A program made the position numbers and the translations under genes. Source: Hyphomicrobiales bacterium (GTDB taxonomy: Bacteria > Pseudomonadota > Alphaproteobacteria > Rhizobiales > Rhizobiaceae). Taken from it: 64,000 nucleotides of DNA. Shown here in pieces: positions 43,538-52,229 of this stretch. The stretch spans positions 1 to 64,000 of the forward strand of contig JAFKJU010000012.1 in assembly GCA_017305935.1 (NCBI GenBank), in the 5' to 3' direction. The notes beneath the pieces were generated by a model. That model saw only the letters and a list, made by a program, of their open reading frames with translations. It ran no database searches and had not been told where the DNA came from. Each line of letters begins with the position of its first letter. Positions within the stretch are counted from its first letter, which is position 1.

Positions 43538-43653
43538 ATATAAAAAAATAGCGCAAGCCTTAAGCCATGCGTATTCGCGACGTTGAAGCCGCTGTTGCGC
43601 CGCAACTTTGATACTGCTATCTTAGAATGGCTGTTCGAAAAGGGGTGGAAAGT

Positions 43654-44295
43654 ATGCCGAAACTCGGAATGGAAGCGATCCGCCGGCGGCAGGTAATGGA
43701 CGCTGTTATTCACATCCTATCGACGAACGGTTGGCGCGATTTAACAATCCGAGAAGTCAGCGATGTCGCCGGTATTTCCTCGGGCGTCGTTACCCACTAC
43801 TTCAGTAATAAACGCACTCTGACGCTTGACGCGATCAATGACGCCACGCTGCAGTTCGTCAAGGCGCTCAGCAAGTTTGAGCATCGCCGTAGCAATGCAG
43901 TGGATCGCTTGATAGAGCTCGTGGACTATGTCAGCCAGCCTTCTCCCGAGGGAATTCCGGAATGGCGGTTTTGGTTGAGTCTTTTCGGGCGGATGCCCTT
44001 CGACCGGGTCTTGCAGACAGAGGTTCAAAAAGTTCACCGGCTTTACGGTGAAATCATCACGCGACTTGTTCAAGCCGGCGTTGAGGAACGCAGCTTCCAT
44101 CCGACTCGCGCTCCAGAGGATATTGCGGTAAAATTTGTCAGCACGTCATTCGGGCTCTGCACGCTTATGGTCGCAGATCCTGAGGACATGCCTGCGGAGC
44201 GCTGCCGACGGGTACTACTCGATATATTGGGCCAGGATCTTGGCGTTGCGCTTAGCGCGCCGCCCTCTTCCAAGGTGCTGCGCGTTCGTAAATGA
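43654..44295 (+). CDS. TetR-family regulator (BetI-like)
   Basis: 213 residues from ATG 43654, preceded by AAGGGGTGGAAAGT. The helix-turn-helix is at about 12-55 (RRRQVMDAVIHILSTNGWRD, LTIREVSDVAGISSGVVTHY, FSNKRTLTLDAI). The C-terminal part resembles BetI-like proteins (EWRFWLSLFGRMPFDRVLQT). It sits between two operons for paralogous flavin monooxygenases, one on each strand, and probably represses both in the absence of a substrate-derived inducer. Confidence 0.88.
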   Translation: MPKLGMEAIRRRQVMDAVIHILSTNGWRDLTIREVSDVAGISSGVVTHYFSNKRTLTLDAINDATLQFVKALSKFEHRRSNAVDRLIELVDYVSQPSPEGIPEWRFWLSLFGRMPFDRVLQTEVQKVHRLYGEIITRLVQAGVEERSFHPTRAPEDIAVKFVSTSFGLCTLMVADPEDMPAERCRRVLLDILGQDLGVALSAPPSSKVLRVRK

Positions 44296-44355
44296 TGAGG
44301 GTGACCTTCGCACGGTCGCTGCATGCTTGGCTCGTCATCTCAAGGAGCGCTTTCG

Positions 44356-45558
44356 TTGACAATTATCTACCCGGACGGCTTCAAGGGACAGCGCGTATAC
44401 AGCCAAGCCCTCATAAATGCAGCGCGCAACTTAATTCCGGTTCTGAGAGCGCGCGCGAAGGAGGCCGAAACGAATCGCTGCTTGCCTGATGCAACCGGCC
44501 AGGATCTTCGTCGTTCTGGTATCGCGCGGCTCCTTCAACCGGCAAACTTCGGTGGGGCTGAAGGTTCGCTGGAGCAGCTCGTCGACATATTGATCCCGGT
44601 TGCCAGTGGATGTCCCTCGACGGCCTGGTGTCTGGCGCAATACCTTTTCCATAACTACATGATAGCCCATTGGCCTCTTGAAGCGCAGAAAGAAGTTTGG
44701 AACGACCCGATGAACCTGGTTAGCGGCATTCTGGTGCCGCGTCTCGGCAAGGGACGACGAGTCGAAGGCGGTTACGAACTCACGGGGCAATGGCCGTTCG
44801 TCAGCGGCGTTCAGCCATCCGACTGGTGTATTCTTTCGGGAATGGTAGAGCAGGAAGAGGCGCTGGACGAGGAGCGATATTTTCTCGTTCCGACATCGTC
44901 CCTGACCATTCTCGATACGTGGGATCCGATTGGTCTCCACGGGTCAGGCAGTCATGACGTCAAGGTCGAGAACCTCTTTATCCCTGAACACCTTACTCTG
45001 TCTATCCAACACATGAAGGGTGGGGACTTTCCAGGCAAATCCGTCAATCGTGGCGCGGTCTACCGTCCGCCATTGCTCATGATTAGCGGGATACTGCCGG
45101 CTGCTTGCCTCATCGGCATGACAGAGGCGATGTTTGAGAGTTTTTTGCTACAGTCGCGCGACAGAAAGTCTCTCAGAACAAGCGAGGACACCGCAAGCTA
45201 TCCCACGCACCAAATGCGCGTTGGAGAAGTATCGGCCTCTCTTCAGGCAGCCGAGATGCTTATTCGCGCAGACTGTAGGGAAATTATGGAGCTTGCCGCC
45301 GCTGACTCGAGCTATTCTCCGACAGAGCGCTCTAACTATCGCTCAAACTCCGCCTATGCCGGACAACTTGCACGACGAGCGGCTGAGATCGTCTGGGATC
45401 TTATAGGCGCGCGCGGCGCTTACGCGACCAATCTGATCGCGAGCTACTATCGCGATATCGCGGTCGCGTCGCGACATGTGGCAATCAACTGGGAAGTCAA
45501 CGCGACCGAGCATGGCCGTGCTCGCCTTAGGTTGCCACTCACAAACCCCTCGCTCTAG
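44356..45558 (+). CDS. Acyl-CoA-dehydrogenase-fold flavin monooxygenase B, TTG start
   Basis: 400 residues. It is a paralogue of monooxygenase A: CPSTAWCLAQYLFHNYMIAH, GGYELTGQWPFVSGVQPSDW, GLHGSGSHDVKVENLFIPEH align directly. TTG at 44356 is chosen because AAGGAG lies 8 nt upstream; the ATG at 44323 has no such site. It lacks an adjacent reductase gene and probably shares the one at 41684-42220. Two hydroxylases in one cluster suggest two successive oxidations or two related substrates. Confidence 0.85.
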   Translation: MTIIYPDGFKGQRVYSQALINAARNLIPVLRARAKEAETNRCLPDATGQDLRRSGIARLLQPANFGGAEGSLEQLVDILIPVASGCPSTAWCLAQYLFHNYMIAHWPLEAQKEVWNDPMNLVSGILVPRLGKGRRVEGGYELTGQWPFVSGVQPSDWCILSGMVEQEEALDEERYFLVPTSSLTILDTWDPIGLHGSGSHDVKVENLFIPEHLTLSIQHMKGGDFPGKSVNRGAVYRPPLLMISGILPAACLIGMTEAMFESFLLQSRDRKSLRTSEDTASYPTHQMRVGEVSASLQAAEMLIRADCREIMELAAADSSYSPTERSNYRSNSAYAGQLARRAAEIVWDLIGARGAYATNLIASYYRDIAVASRHVAINWEVNATEHGRARLRLPLTNPSL

Positions 45559-45604
45559 ATCTGTGACGGGTACAGTGAATGCGCCCCGCAAACTGTAGCC
45601 CTGC

Positions 45605-45620
45605 TTAACAAGCTTGTTAA
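45605..45620. promoter_or_regulatory. Perfect 16-bp palindrome upstream of the sugar-type transporter
   Basis: TTAACAAGCTTGTTAA is a perfect palindrome in the 211-bp gap before the XylF-like gene. TTGACA at 45636-45641 and AT-rich sequence to 45670 form a likely promoter immediately after it. It resembles a repressor operator; it differs from the AACATATGTT site of the TetR gene, so a regulator encoded elsewhere is possible. Confidence 0.5.
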
Positions 45621-45769
45621 ATTGAGAAAGCATCCTTGACAATTTTTTTTAGATAGGATGTTCTATATAAATCAGATCGCAACGACGATCAGATTGGGAA
45701 CGTTTGATAGGGGAAGAAGACCGACACGGTTCGCCACCTCTCAACAGACTTAATTCTCCGGAGGATTTC

Positions 45770-46849
45770 ATGGGTGACTTGTTCTCGCTGGCTAAGATGC
45801 TAGCCGCTGGGCGCATCTCGCGTCGCAGTTTTATGAAAACGGCGGCAGCTTACGGCGCTGCCTCTGCAACCTTGGGTTCGGCTGCTTTCTCCGCAAAAGC
45901 CGAAACGGGCCCTTTGGTCGGCTTCAGTTTCCCGAGCTTCGACGCGTTTCGTTGGCCGCACGACCGCCATTATTTCGAAATGCGGGCAAACGAACTCGGT
46001 CTGCGTTATATCATCCAGGGCGCAAACGAAGATGTGTCCACACAGGATTCGCAGATCGATGCGATGCTCTCGCAGGGTATCCAAGCGCTCATCATCATCC
46101 CCGTAAATGTCGAGTCCGGCGCGAAGATTGTCGAGCGCGTCAAGGCTGACTCTCCAAACATTCCAATCATTTCCTATAATTATGTAATTCCGTCCGCGGG
46201 CATCGATTACTGGGCAGGGCGCGATAATTACCTGGTTGGCGAGCTTCAAGCGAAGCAAGCGCTCAAGGAGGCGAAAAAGGGGAACTGGGCTATCGTCAGC
46301 GGCCCTGAGGGGATCGACGTTGCGCGTCAGAAGACCGAAGGAGCGCTGCGGGTTTTGCAGCCGTTTATCGACTCCGGTGAGATCAAGATCGTATCGCACC
46401 AATGGCACGATAATTGGCGGCCTGAATCTGCGTTGAAGCAGATGGAGGATGCGCTCACTAAGAACAGCAACGATATCCAAGCCGTGGTTGCAAACGAAGA
46501 GGGACTGGCTCTCGGCGCACTCAAGGCTCTGACGGAAGAAGGCCTTAACGGCAAAGTCTGGATCTGCGGCGAAGACGTGTGGCCGGAAGGTGCTCGCGCA
46601 ATCGTCAAGGGGGATATGGCCATGAGCGCTTGGACCGACCTTATCCAGATGGGGCGGGTCGCAGCCGATGCAGCTCACGCTCTCATCAAAGGCGAGACGC
46701 CAGAGAGCAATGACAGCATTGAGGTTGGCGGCAGGAAAATACCTGGCATGCGAATTCAGTCGCGCGTCGTGAATAAGGAGACGCTGCCCGAATTCCTCAA
46801 GTTGACCGACTGGTTGAAGCCCGACGATATCGGCCTCAAGGTCCAGTAG
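45770..46849 (+). CDS. Sugar-type (CUT2, XylF-like) ABC transporter substrate-binding protein, Tat signal
   Basis: 359 residues. A twin-arginine signal (GRISRRSFMKTAAAYGAAS) precedes a ribose/xylose-type periplasmic fold: VGFSFPSFDAFRWPHDRHYF, STQDSQIDAMLSQGIQALII, GRDNYLVGELQAKQ, VANEEGLALGALKAL. Closest recognisable type is XylF. GGAGGATTTC precedes the start. Linked to monooxygenases and an amidase rather than sugar-metabolism genes, so the ligand may be a glycoside, polyol or aromatic compound instead of xylose. Confidence 0.85.
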   Translation: MGDLFSLAKMLAAGRISRRSFMKTAAAYGAASATLGSAAFSAKAETGPLVGFSFPSFDAFRWPHDRHYFEMRANELGLRYIIQGANEDVSTQDSQIDAMLSQGIQALIIIPVNVESGAKIVERVKADSPNIPIISYNYVIPSAGIDYWAGRDNYLVGELQAKQALKEAKKGNWAIVSGPEGIDVARQKTEGALRVLQPFIDSGEIKIVSHQWHDNWRPESALKQMEDALTKNSNDIQAVVANEEGLALGALKALTEEGLNGKVWICGEDVWPEGARAIVKGDMAMSAWTDLIQMGRVAADAAHALIKGETPESNDSIEVGGRKIPGMRIQSRVVNKETLPEFLKLTDWLKPDDIGLKVQ

Positions 46850-46862
46850 GAGTATAGGAAAA

Positions 46863-48455
46863 GTGGAAATGTCCACAACGCTCGCTTTTTCAGGCAAGCA
46901 GATCGCCGCCGAGTTGTTGCAACTCGACGGCATCACCGTCGAGTTCGGTGCGACCCGAGCGCTCAGCAATGTTAGCTTCAATGTGCGCGCCGGCGAAGTC
47001 GTCGGGCTTATGGGCGCAAATGGCGCGGGTAAGAGCACGCTCGCCAAGGTGATTGTCGGGGAAATTCCCCATGGATCTTACAGCGGTACCGTAACATGTG
47101 ACGGCAGGCCGACGGCGTTTGCCGATGCTCGCGACGCCCATGACGCAGGTATTGCGCTTGTCCACCAGGAAGGAGCCGTTGTTCCCCAATTGACGATTGG
47201 TGAGAACGTCATGCTGACGATTGAGCCTTCACGTTTTGGCGTCATTGATTGGAAGGGGCTCTACGCACGGGCGGACGCCGCTATGCGACGGCTTGGACTT
47301 GATATCGATACGCGGCGCCCCCTTGCTGGGCAGGGCGGCGTTGCACTGATGGAACAAGTAGAAATTGCCCGTGCTATCGCAAGCGGAAGCCGCGTTTTCG
47401 TATTCGACGAATCGACATCGGCTCTCGGCGCTGATGAAATAGGCTTTCTCCTGCAGCGCATGCGCGAGCTGGCGGCTCAAGGTGCAGGTATCATCTTCAT
47501 CTCCCACCGAACGGACGAGATCCTGAAAGTCTGTGACCGGGTGGTTATTCTGCGAGACGGGCGCGTCGCATTGGAAGCGCATCGATCGGAGCTCGATCAA
47601 GCGAGCATCGTTCGGGCGATGCTTGGCAGTGCACTTGCAGAAACGACACACGTTAATCAAACTGATCGATTAAGGCGAAGTGGGACGGCGGTTCGGCTGC
47701 GTGATTGGAGTCGCGCGCGAACGCCAGAGTCTCCGCGTGATGTCGGACCGATCAACATCGACCTTGAGGCTGGCGAAATCGTTGCCGTATACGGTCCGCT
47801 CGGCGCTGGAAAGACTGAATTTGTCGAGTCAATCTACGGTTTCACGCCTGAGCTAACCAGTGGCTCGGTTGAGCTCGGTGGCGGTCGGTTTCACCCACGC
47901 AGTCCCAGGGATTCGATCTCTCAGGGCATTGCCTATGTTTCGGCCGAGCGCCAAAAGGATGGCCTCGTCCCCCATCTTTCGGTCATGGAAAACATGATGC
48001 TTGGATGGCACCGTGGAACTCCTCGGAAGGGCTCAGTGGTCAACCAAGAAAAATCCAACGAACTCTGCAGAGCTTACATTCGCGATTTGGCAATCCGCAC
48101 GCAAGGGCCAGATCAGCCGATCAGCAATCTTAGCGGTGGCAATCAGCAAAAAGTGCTGCTCGCAAGGGCGCTTATGAACGAGCCGCGACTCGTGCTGCTC
48201 GACGAGCCGACCCGAGGCATCGATTTAGGCGCGAAGCAGGATGTGTATCGCCTCATCCGGAATGTGGCGGCGGCTGGAACGGCCGTGCTTTACGCGACGA
48301 TGGAAGAAGATGAGGCACTCGAACTCTCCGACCGCATCCTTGTGTTGCGAGATGGTAGGAAAGTCACACTCCTCAATACACGGGATACAAATCGCCACGA
48401 GCTTCTCGCTTTGGCCGGCGGCACTGCAATAAAGACAACGGTGGAACAGCAATGA
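46863..48455 (+). CDS. CUT2 ABC transporter double ATP-binding protein (XylG/RbsA-like)
   Basis: 530 residues with two ATPase halves. The first has Walker A GANGAGKST and a degenerate signature/Walker B (VFVFDESTSALGADE); the second has a nonstandard Walker A (GPLGAGKTE), signature LSGGNQQKVLLARAL and Walker B LVLLDEPTRGIDLG. This asymmetry is normal for RbsA/XylG. Start is GTG at 46863 (AGGAG 10 nt upstream) or ATG at 46869. It overlaps the permease gene by 4 bp. Confidence 0.9.
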   Translation: MEMSTTLAFSGKQIAAELLQLDGITVEFGATRALSNVSFNVRAGEVVGLMGANGAGKSTLAKVIVGEIPHGSYSGTVTCDGRPTAFADARDAHDAGIALVHQEGAVVPQLTIGENVMLTIEPSRFGVIDWKGLYARADAAMRRLGLDIDTRRPLAGQGGVALMEQVEIARAIASGSRVFVFDESTSALGADEIGFLLQRMRELAAQGAGIIFISHRTDEILKVCDRVVILRDGRVALEAHRSELDQASIVRAMLGSALAETTHVNQTDRLRRSGTAVRLRDWSRARTPESPRDVGPINIDLEAGEIVAVYGPLGAGKTEFVESIYGFTPELTSGSVELGGGRFHPRSPRDSISQGIAYVSAERQKDGLVPHLSVMENMMLGWHRGTPRKGSVVNQEKSNELCRAYIRDLAIRTQGPDQPISNLSGGNQQKVLLARALMNEPRLVLLDEPTRGIDLGAKQDVYRLIRNVAAAGTAVLYATMEEDEALELSDRILVLRDGRKVTLLNTRDTNRHELLALAGGTAIKTTVEQQ

Positions 48456-49654
48456 AATCAAATGTAGCCAATCTAAAGAGCGACGTGGTTACGGTGACAA
48501 CTTCGGAGGCGAAGAACGCAACACCGAACCGCGCAAACTCCGTTATCTCCATATTACGGTCGGCAGCCGGGTTGCTGGTCGCAATCGCGCTCGTTTGGAT
48601 CGTCTTCTCCATTCTCACTGACGGGATATTTGTCAGCGATCGAAATTTGAGTAACCTTATGCGTCAAACAGCCATTACCGCTATCGTTGCACTGGGGATG
48701 CTTGTGGTGATTGCCCAAGGAGAGATCGACCTTTCGGTAGGGTCGTTTATGAGTCTGTGCGTGACCGTAGTCGCCATGATCGAGGCAAGTGGCACCGTCG
48801 GTCCCTGGGTAACGATCATGGCAGCGCTCGCAATGGGAGTGGCACTCGGGCTTTGGAACAGCGCTTGGATCGCCAAGCTCGGGCTTCCATCCTTCGTAGC
48901 AACGCTTGGATCATTGATGCTGCTCAGAGGCTTGGCTCTGGCGCTTTCGGGCGGACGCACGATATCGGGGATTTCCGACAGCATCCGCTTTTTCGGAGGT
49001 GCGTTCGTGACAGGACCAGCGTTGTGGGCATTCATTGCCGTGGCTGCGTTGGTCTCACTCTGGCCACTGCGTACGCTCAAGCAAAACGAACACACTCGTC
49101 CGATGCTTATCCGCGTGTGCCTCGGCTTTGCGAGCGTCGTTTTGTTGGCCTGGGCAACGGTATCCTACCGCGGTCTGCCAATGCCAGTGTTCATCACACT
49201 GACAGCCGCTGGCTTCCTAGCCTGGATGCTGAGCAACACAGTATGGGGTCGGCACGTTTATGCCGTTGGTGGCAATCGAGCGGCCGCAAAGTCAGCAGGT
49301 ATTCCCATTACAAGGCATTTGGTAACGTCCTTCATTCTAATCGGTGTCCTAACTGCAATTGGAACGCTGATGTTCGTTGGTCGCCTCGGTTCTGCTCCAC
49401 CGGAATCCGGGCTCTTTCTCGAGCTTAACGCAATCGCTGCAGTCGTAATTGGTGGTGCAAGTCTCTATGGCGGGACTGGGAAAGTCTCAGGGGTACTGTT
49501 GGGCGCACTCTTGATGCAGAGCCTCGGCAATGGCCTGTCGCTTCTGAACGTGCCGACAGCATACCAAAATATCACGAGTGGCATCGTTCTCAATGTCGCA
49601 GTATATATTGATGTTCTCTCGAAGCGCGGAGGCAAGCTATTCGCACGCCCTTAA
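48452..49654 (+). CDS. CUT2 ABC transporter permease (XylH-like)
   Basis: 400 residues with about ten hydrophobic segments and family landmarks LVVIAQGEIDLSVGSFMSLC, AKLGLPSFVATLGSLMLLRG, GGNRAAAKSAGIP, and NAIAAVVIGGASLYGGTGKV. XylH-like length, with an added central membrane region compared with RbsC. It partners the XylF-like and XylG-like proteins encoded upstream. Confidence 0.9.
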   Translation: MKSNVANLKSDVVTVTTSEAKNATPNRANSVISILRSAAGLLVAIALVWIVFSILTDGIFVSDRNLSNLMRQTAITAIVALGMLVVIAQGEIDLSVGSFMSLCVTVVAMIEASGTVGPWVTIMAALAMGVALGLWNSAWIAKLGLPSFVATLGSLMLLRGLALALSGGRTISGISDSIRFFGGAFVTGPALWAFIAVAALVSLWPLRTLKQNEHTRPMLIRVCLGFASVVLLAWATVSYRGLPMPVFITLTAAGFLAWMLSNTVWGRHVYAVGGNRAAAKSAGIPITRHLVTSFILIGVLTAIGTLMFVGRLGSAPPESGLFLELNAIAAVVIGGASLYGGTGKVSGVLLGALLMQSLGNGLSLLNVPTAYQNITSGIVLNVAVYIDVLSKRGGKLFARP

Positions 49655-49674
49655 GAGATTTTGCCGCAGTCTGC

Positions 49675-50211
49675 GTGCTTCCACTCGCGCTTATCGCATA
49701 TGGGGCTGGGTACGTTGTCAGCAGTGCACGTAAAGGCTCGCGTGTGCTGCGGCGGATCTTCAGATTGGACTGGCGAACGGTTTCTTACGGTCCGCTTGAG
49801 ATTCGAACGCCTGCTACTTGGGGCGACATCGAGCAGACCTTCGATGGTATGCTCATTCTCCATAACCGCCCGGCGCGAATGAGGGTCGATGGGGATCTAG
49901 TGTGGTACGGTTCAACTATCGAGATCCGGTTCTACCGTGCAGGTGATAGGCGACCGACGATTGACAGTGCTTCCCGCTCTTGGAAACGCAGCCTCGGTTC
50001 TTATGAGATGCCTTTCTTCGCTGAGCTACTTGTCGCCAATGGCGTTCGGCAAACAAAGGAAAGAGAGGCGCGGGCCGTGTTTAAATCTCTGCGTCTTAAT
50101 GGCGAGTCCCGTTCAATCGCTTGGCCGACGCCCGTCGATATAAGCACAGACTTAAGAAGCGTCGTCCCGCCGCATGCTTCAAATATCGCCCGCGATTTCG
50201 AGAGCTTCTGA
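49675..50211 (+). CDS. Hypothetical protein between transporter and amidase genes, GTG start
   Basis: 178 residues from GTG at 49675, 20 nt after the permease stop. A short hydrophobic N-terminus (LPLALIAYGAGYVVSSA) could be a membrane anchor; the rest is mixed and basic (VSYGPLEIRTPATWGDIEQT, RMRVDGDLVWYGSTIEIRFY). I recognise no family. Position and orientation suggest it is part of the transport/monooxygenase operon. No strong ribosome-binding site is visible. Confidence 0.5.
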   Translation: MLPLALIAYGAGYVVSSARKGSRVLRRIFRLDWRTVSYGPLEIRTPATWGDIEQTFDGMLILHNRPARMRVDGDLVWYGSTIEIRFYRAGDRRPTIDSASRSWKRSLGSYEMPFFAELLVANGVRQTKEREARAVFKSLRLNGESRSIAWPTPVDISTDLRSVVPPHASNIARDFESF

Positions 50212-50371
50212 AGCCGAACATATCAGCGACGAAAACTGATTTGCCTGCCTCAACATAGGCAATGAGCATTTGTATTAAATGCTGCAGGTAAAATAGTGAC
50301 CTCCGTATATTTGATTACAAACCCGATACCAGGCTCACTTATCTTCATATAAGGTAATTCACGGAGTATCC

Positions 50372-51763
50372 ATGCAGGATCTTTGGCGTATGTCGGCTAC
50401 GGAGCTAGCCAGCCTGATCAAGTCTAAAGAAGTGTCGGCAAAAGAGTCTGCTGAAGCGGCACTAACGCGCTTATATAGCGTCAATCCGATGATCAATGCA
50501 GTGGTCGATTATCGTCCGGACGATGTGATGATGCAGGCCAAGGCAATTGACGCGGCCATCGCGCGCGGAGAAGAGTTAGGCCCGCTAGCCGGTGTTCCGG
50601 TCACGACCAAAATCGGTGCCGATCAGGAGGGCTTTGCGACAAGCGACGGGATGAAGCTACAGCGTGACAATATCGCATCGACCGATAATCCGGCGATAGC
50701 GAACCTACGCAAGAGTGGTGCAATTCTCCTCGGTCGTACGAATTCTTCGGCGGCATCTTATCGTTGGTTCAGTACCAATCTGCTTCATGGCAATACCAAG
50801 AATCCTCGCGATCCGAATATTACCCCTGGTGGATCATCGGGCGGGGCGGGAGCAGCGGTCGCGGCTGGTATCGGACAGATCGCACATGGCAGCGATATTG
50901 CAGGCTCGATCCGATACCCAGCCTATGCGTGCGGCGTTCACGGCCTGCGCCCAAGTCTGGGGCGGGTTCCGCATTTCAATCCGTCTTCCGTAGGTCGTTC
51001 AATCGGTGGCCAAATTGGAGCTGTATCCGGCCCCATAGCACGATCAATCAGCGACCTTCGTATTGCTCTGCAAGCGATGGCAGCGCCAGATCCCTTTGAT
51101 CCTTGGTACGCACCAGCGCCTCTCATAGGTCCGCCCAAAGCGAAGCGTGCGGGGATGTGCATCAACCCGGATGGCCTGGATCCGGTGCCGGAGGTTGTCG
51201 CTGCCGTGTTAGATGCCGGGCAGCGTCTGCGACAGGCAGGCTGGGATGTCGAAGAGATTACTGAAACGCCCCCAATGCAAGAGGCGGCCGACATCCAAGC
51301 GAAACTATGGCTCGGCGATGGCTACGAATTCCAACTGGAAATGGCAAAGCGTGAAGGCGATCCTGGTGCCCTGGCTTGCTTGAACGGAATGCGCGAAAAA
51401 GTCCATCCGTTCGATCTCTCGACAGCTCTAAGCCGTCGCGATATGTTGGTACGGGCATGGTTTGCGTTTCTTGAAAGTTATCCTGTTTTATTGATGCCAA
51501 TCTCGGGAGAGCTTCCATCCCCCGACAATCTTGATCTTAAAGATCAGGCATCACTGGACCGCGTATGGCACGCGCAAATGCCGCAGGTCTCCATCCCACT
51601 GATGGGGCTCCCAGCACTTTCTGTTTCGACGGGGCTAGTCCGGCGAGTCCCCGTTGGAGTGCAGCTCGTAGCCGCGCGTTTCCGAGAGGATCTGTGTCTC
51701 TCAGCAGGAGAGGCAATCGAGGCCGGAGGCACTCCATCGGCGGTAGTTGACCCGACAAGCTAA
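50372..51763 (+). CDS. Amidase signature family hydrolase
   Basis: 463 residues with the Ser-cisSer-Lys triad region: Lys in GVPVTTKIGADQEG, the glycine/serine-rich signature TPGGSSGGAGAAVAAGIGQI, and GSDIAGSIRYPAYACGVHGL. Family members hydrolyse amides to acid plus ammonia or amine. CGGAG lies just upstream of the start. It ends the plus-strand catabolic operon of the island. An amide, nitrile-derived amide or indole-acetamide-like substrate is possible; the sequence does not tell. Confidence 0.87.
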   Translation: MQDLWRMSATELASLIKSKEVSAKESAEAALTRLYSVNPMINAVVDYRPDDVMMQAKAIDAAIARGEELGPLAGVPVTTKIGADQEGFATSDGMKLQRDNIASTDNPAIANLRKSGAILLGRTNSSAASYRWFSTNLLHGNTKNPRDPNITPGGSSGGAGAAVAAGIGQIAHGSDIAGSIRYPAYACGVHGLRPSLGRVPHFNPSSVGRSIGGQIGAVSGPIARSISDLRIALQAMAAPDPFDPWYAPAPLIGPPKAKRAGMCINPDGLDPVPEVVAAVLDAGQRLRQAGWDVEEITETPPMQEAADIQAKLWLGDGYEFQLEMAKREGDPGALACLNGMREKVHPFDLSTALSRRDMLVRAWFAFLESYPVLLMPISGELPSPDNLDLKDQASLDRVWHAQMPQVSIPLMGLPALSVSTGLVRRVPVGVQLVAARFREDLCLSAGEAIEAGGTPSAVVDPTS

Positions 51764-51928
51764 CCAAAACGTTGAGAGCTGATGCCAGTGGTTAGGCTAT
51801 CCGCTCGCCTCGTCGGACGTGCGCTTGGTCAATCCTTCGCGCGCCGCCTCTGTCTCGGGAGTTTCGCATTCATCAGCTGGCGGCTGGATTAAATGGTGCA
51901 AAGCGTAGTCGTCGCCGGTGTGCTCAAG

Positions 51929-52156
51929 CTACCCGGAGCAGTCATAAGCGGCGGTCGCGGGCGAAATGGCGGAGTGATGGCCGATCCTTGCTGCATCCGT
52001 GCGGACGCGGCTGACATCGAAGCTGCGCTGCTTCAACGCCGCCGCGATAAAGTCCTGCGCACCGGCTTCGTCGTTGCGCAGGGATTTGAAGCGCACCAGC
52101 TTTTCCGAAAACAGAAGCTGATCGTCGAAAAGCCGATCGACGGCGGCGCGGATGTC
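51929..52156 (-). pseudogene. Remnant of an M20-family deacylase (ArgE/DapE-like) N-terminus
   Basis: The minus strand reads DIRAAVDRLFDDQLLFSEKL then VRFKSLRNDEAGAQDFIAAA and SFDVSRVRTDAARIGHH before a TAG at 51929-51931, matching the start region of ArgE/DapE-type deacylases. No start codon is in frame and the catalytic metal-binding part is absent. It lies in the 466-bp gene-free stretch 51764-52229; the remainder (51,806-51,880 minus strand) shows only a short coding-like tail that I cannot assign. It marks the right edge of the island. Confidence 0.65.
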
Positions 52157-52229
52157 ATGGGTGGGCCTTGGGGGAAGGGCAGGTGCGAATTGCCGAGCAG
52201 CCTAATCGCCGCCCCGTCCATTTCAAGTC

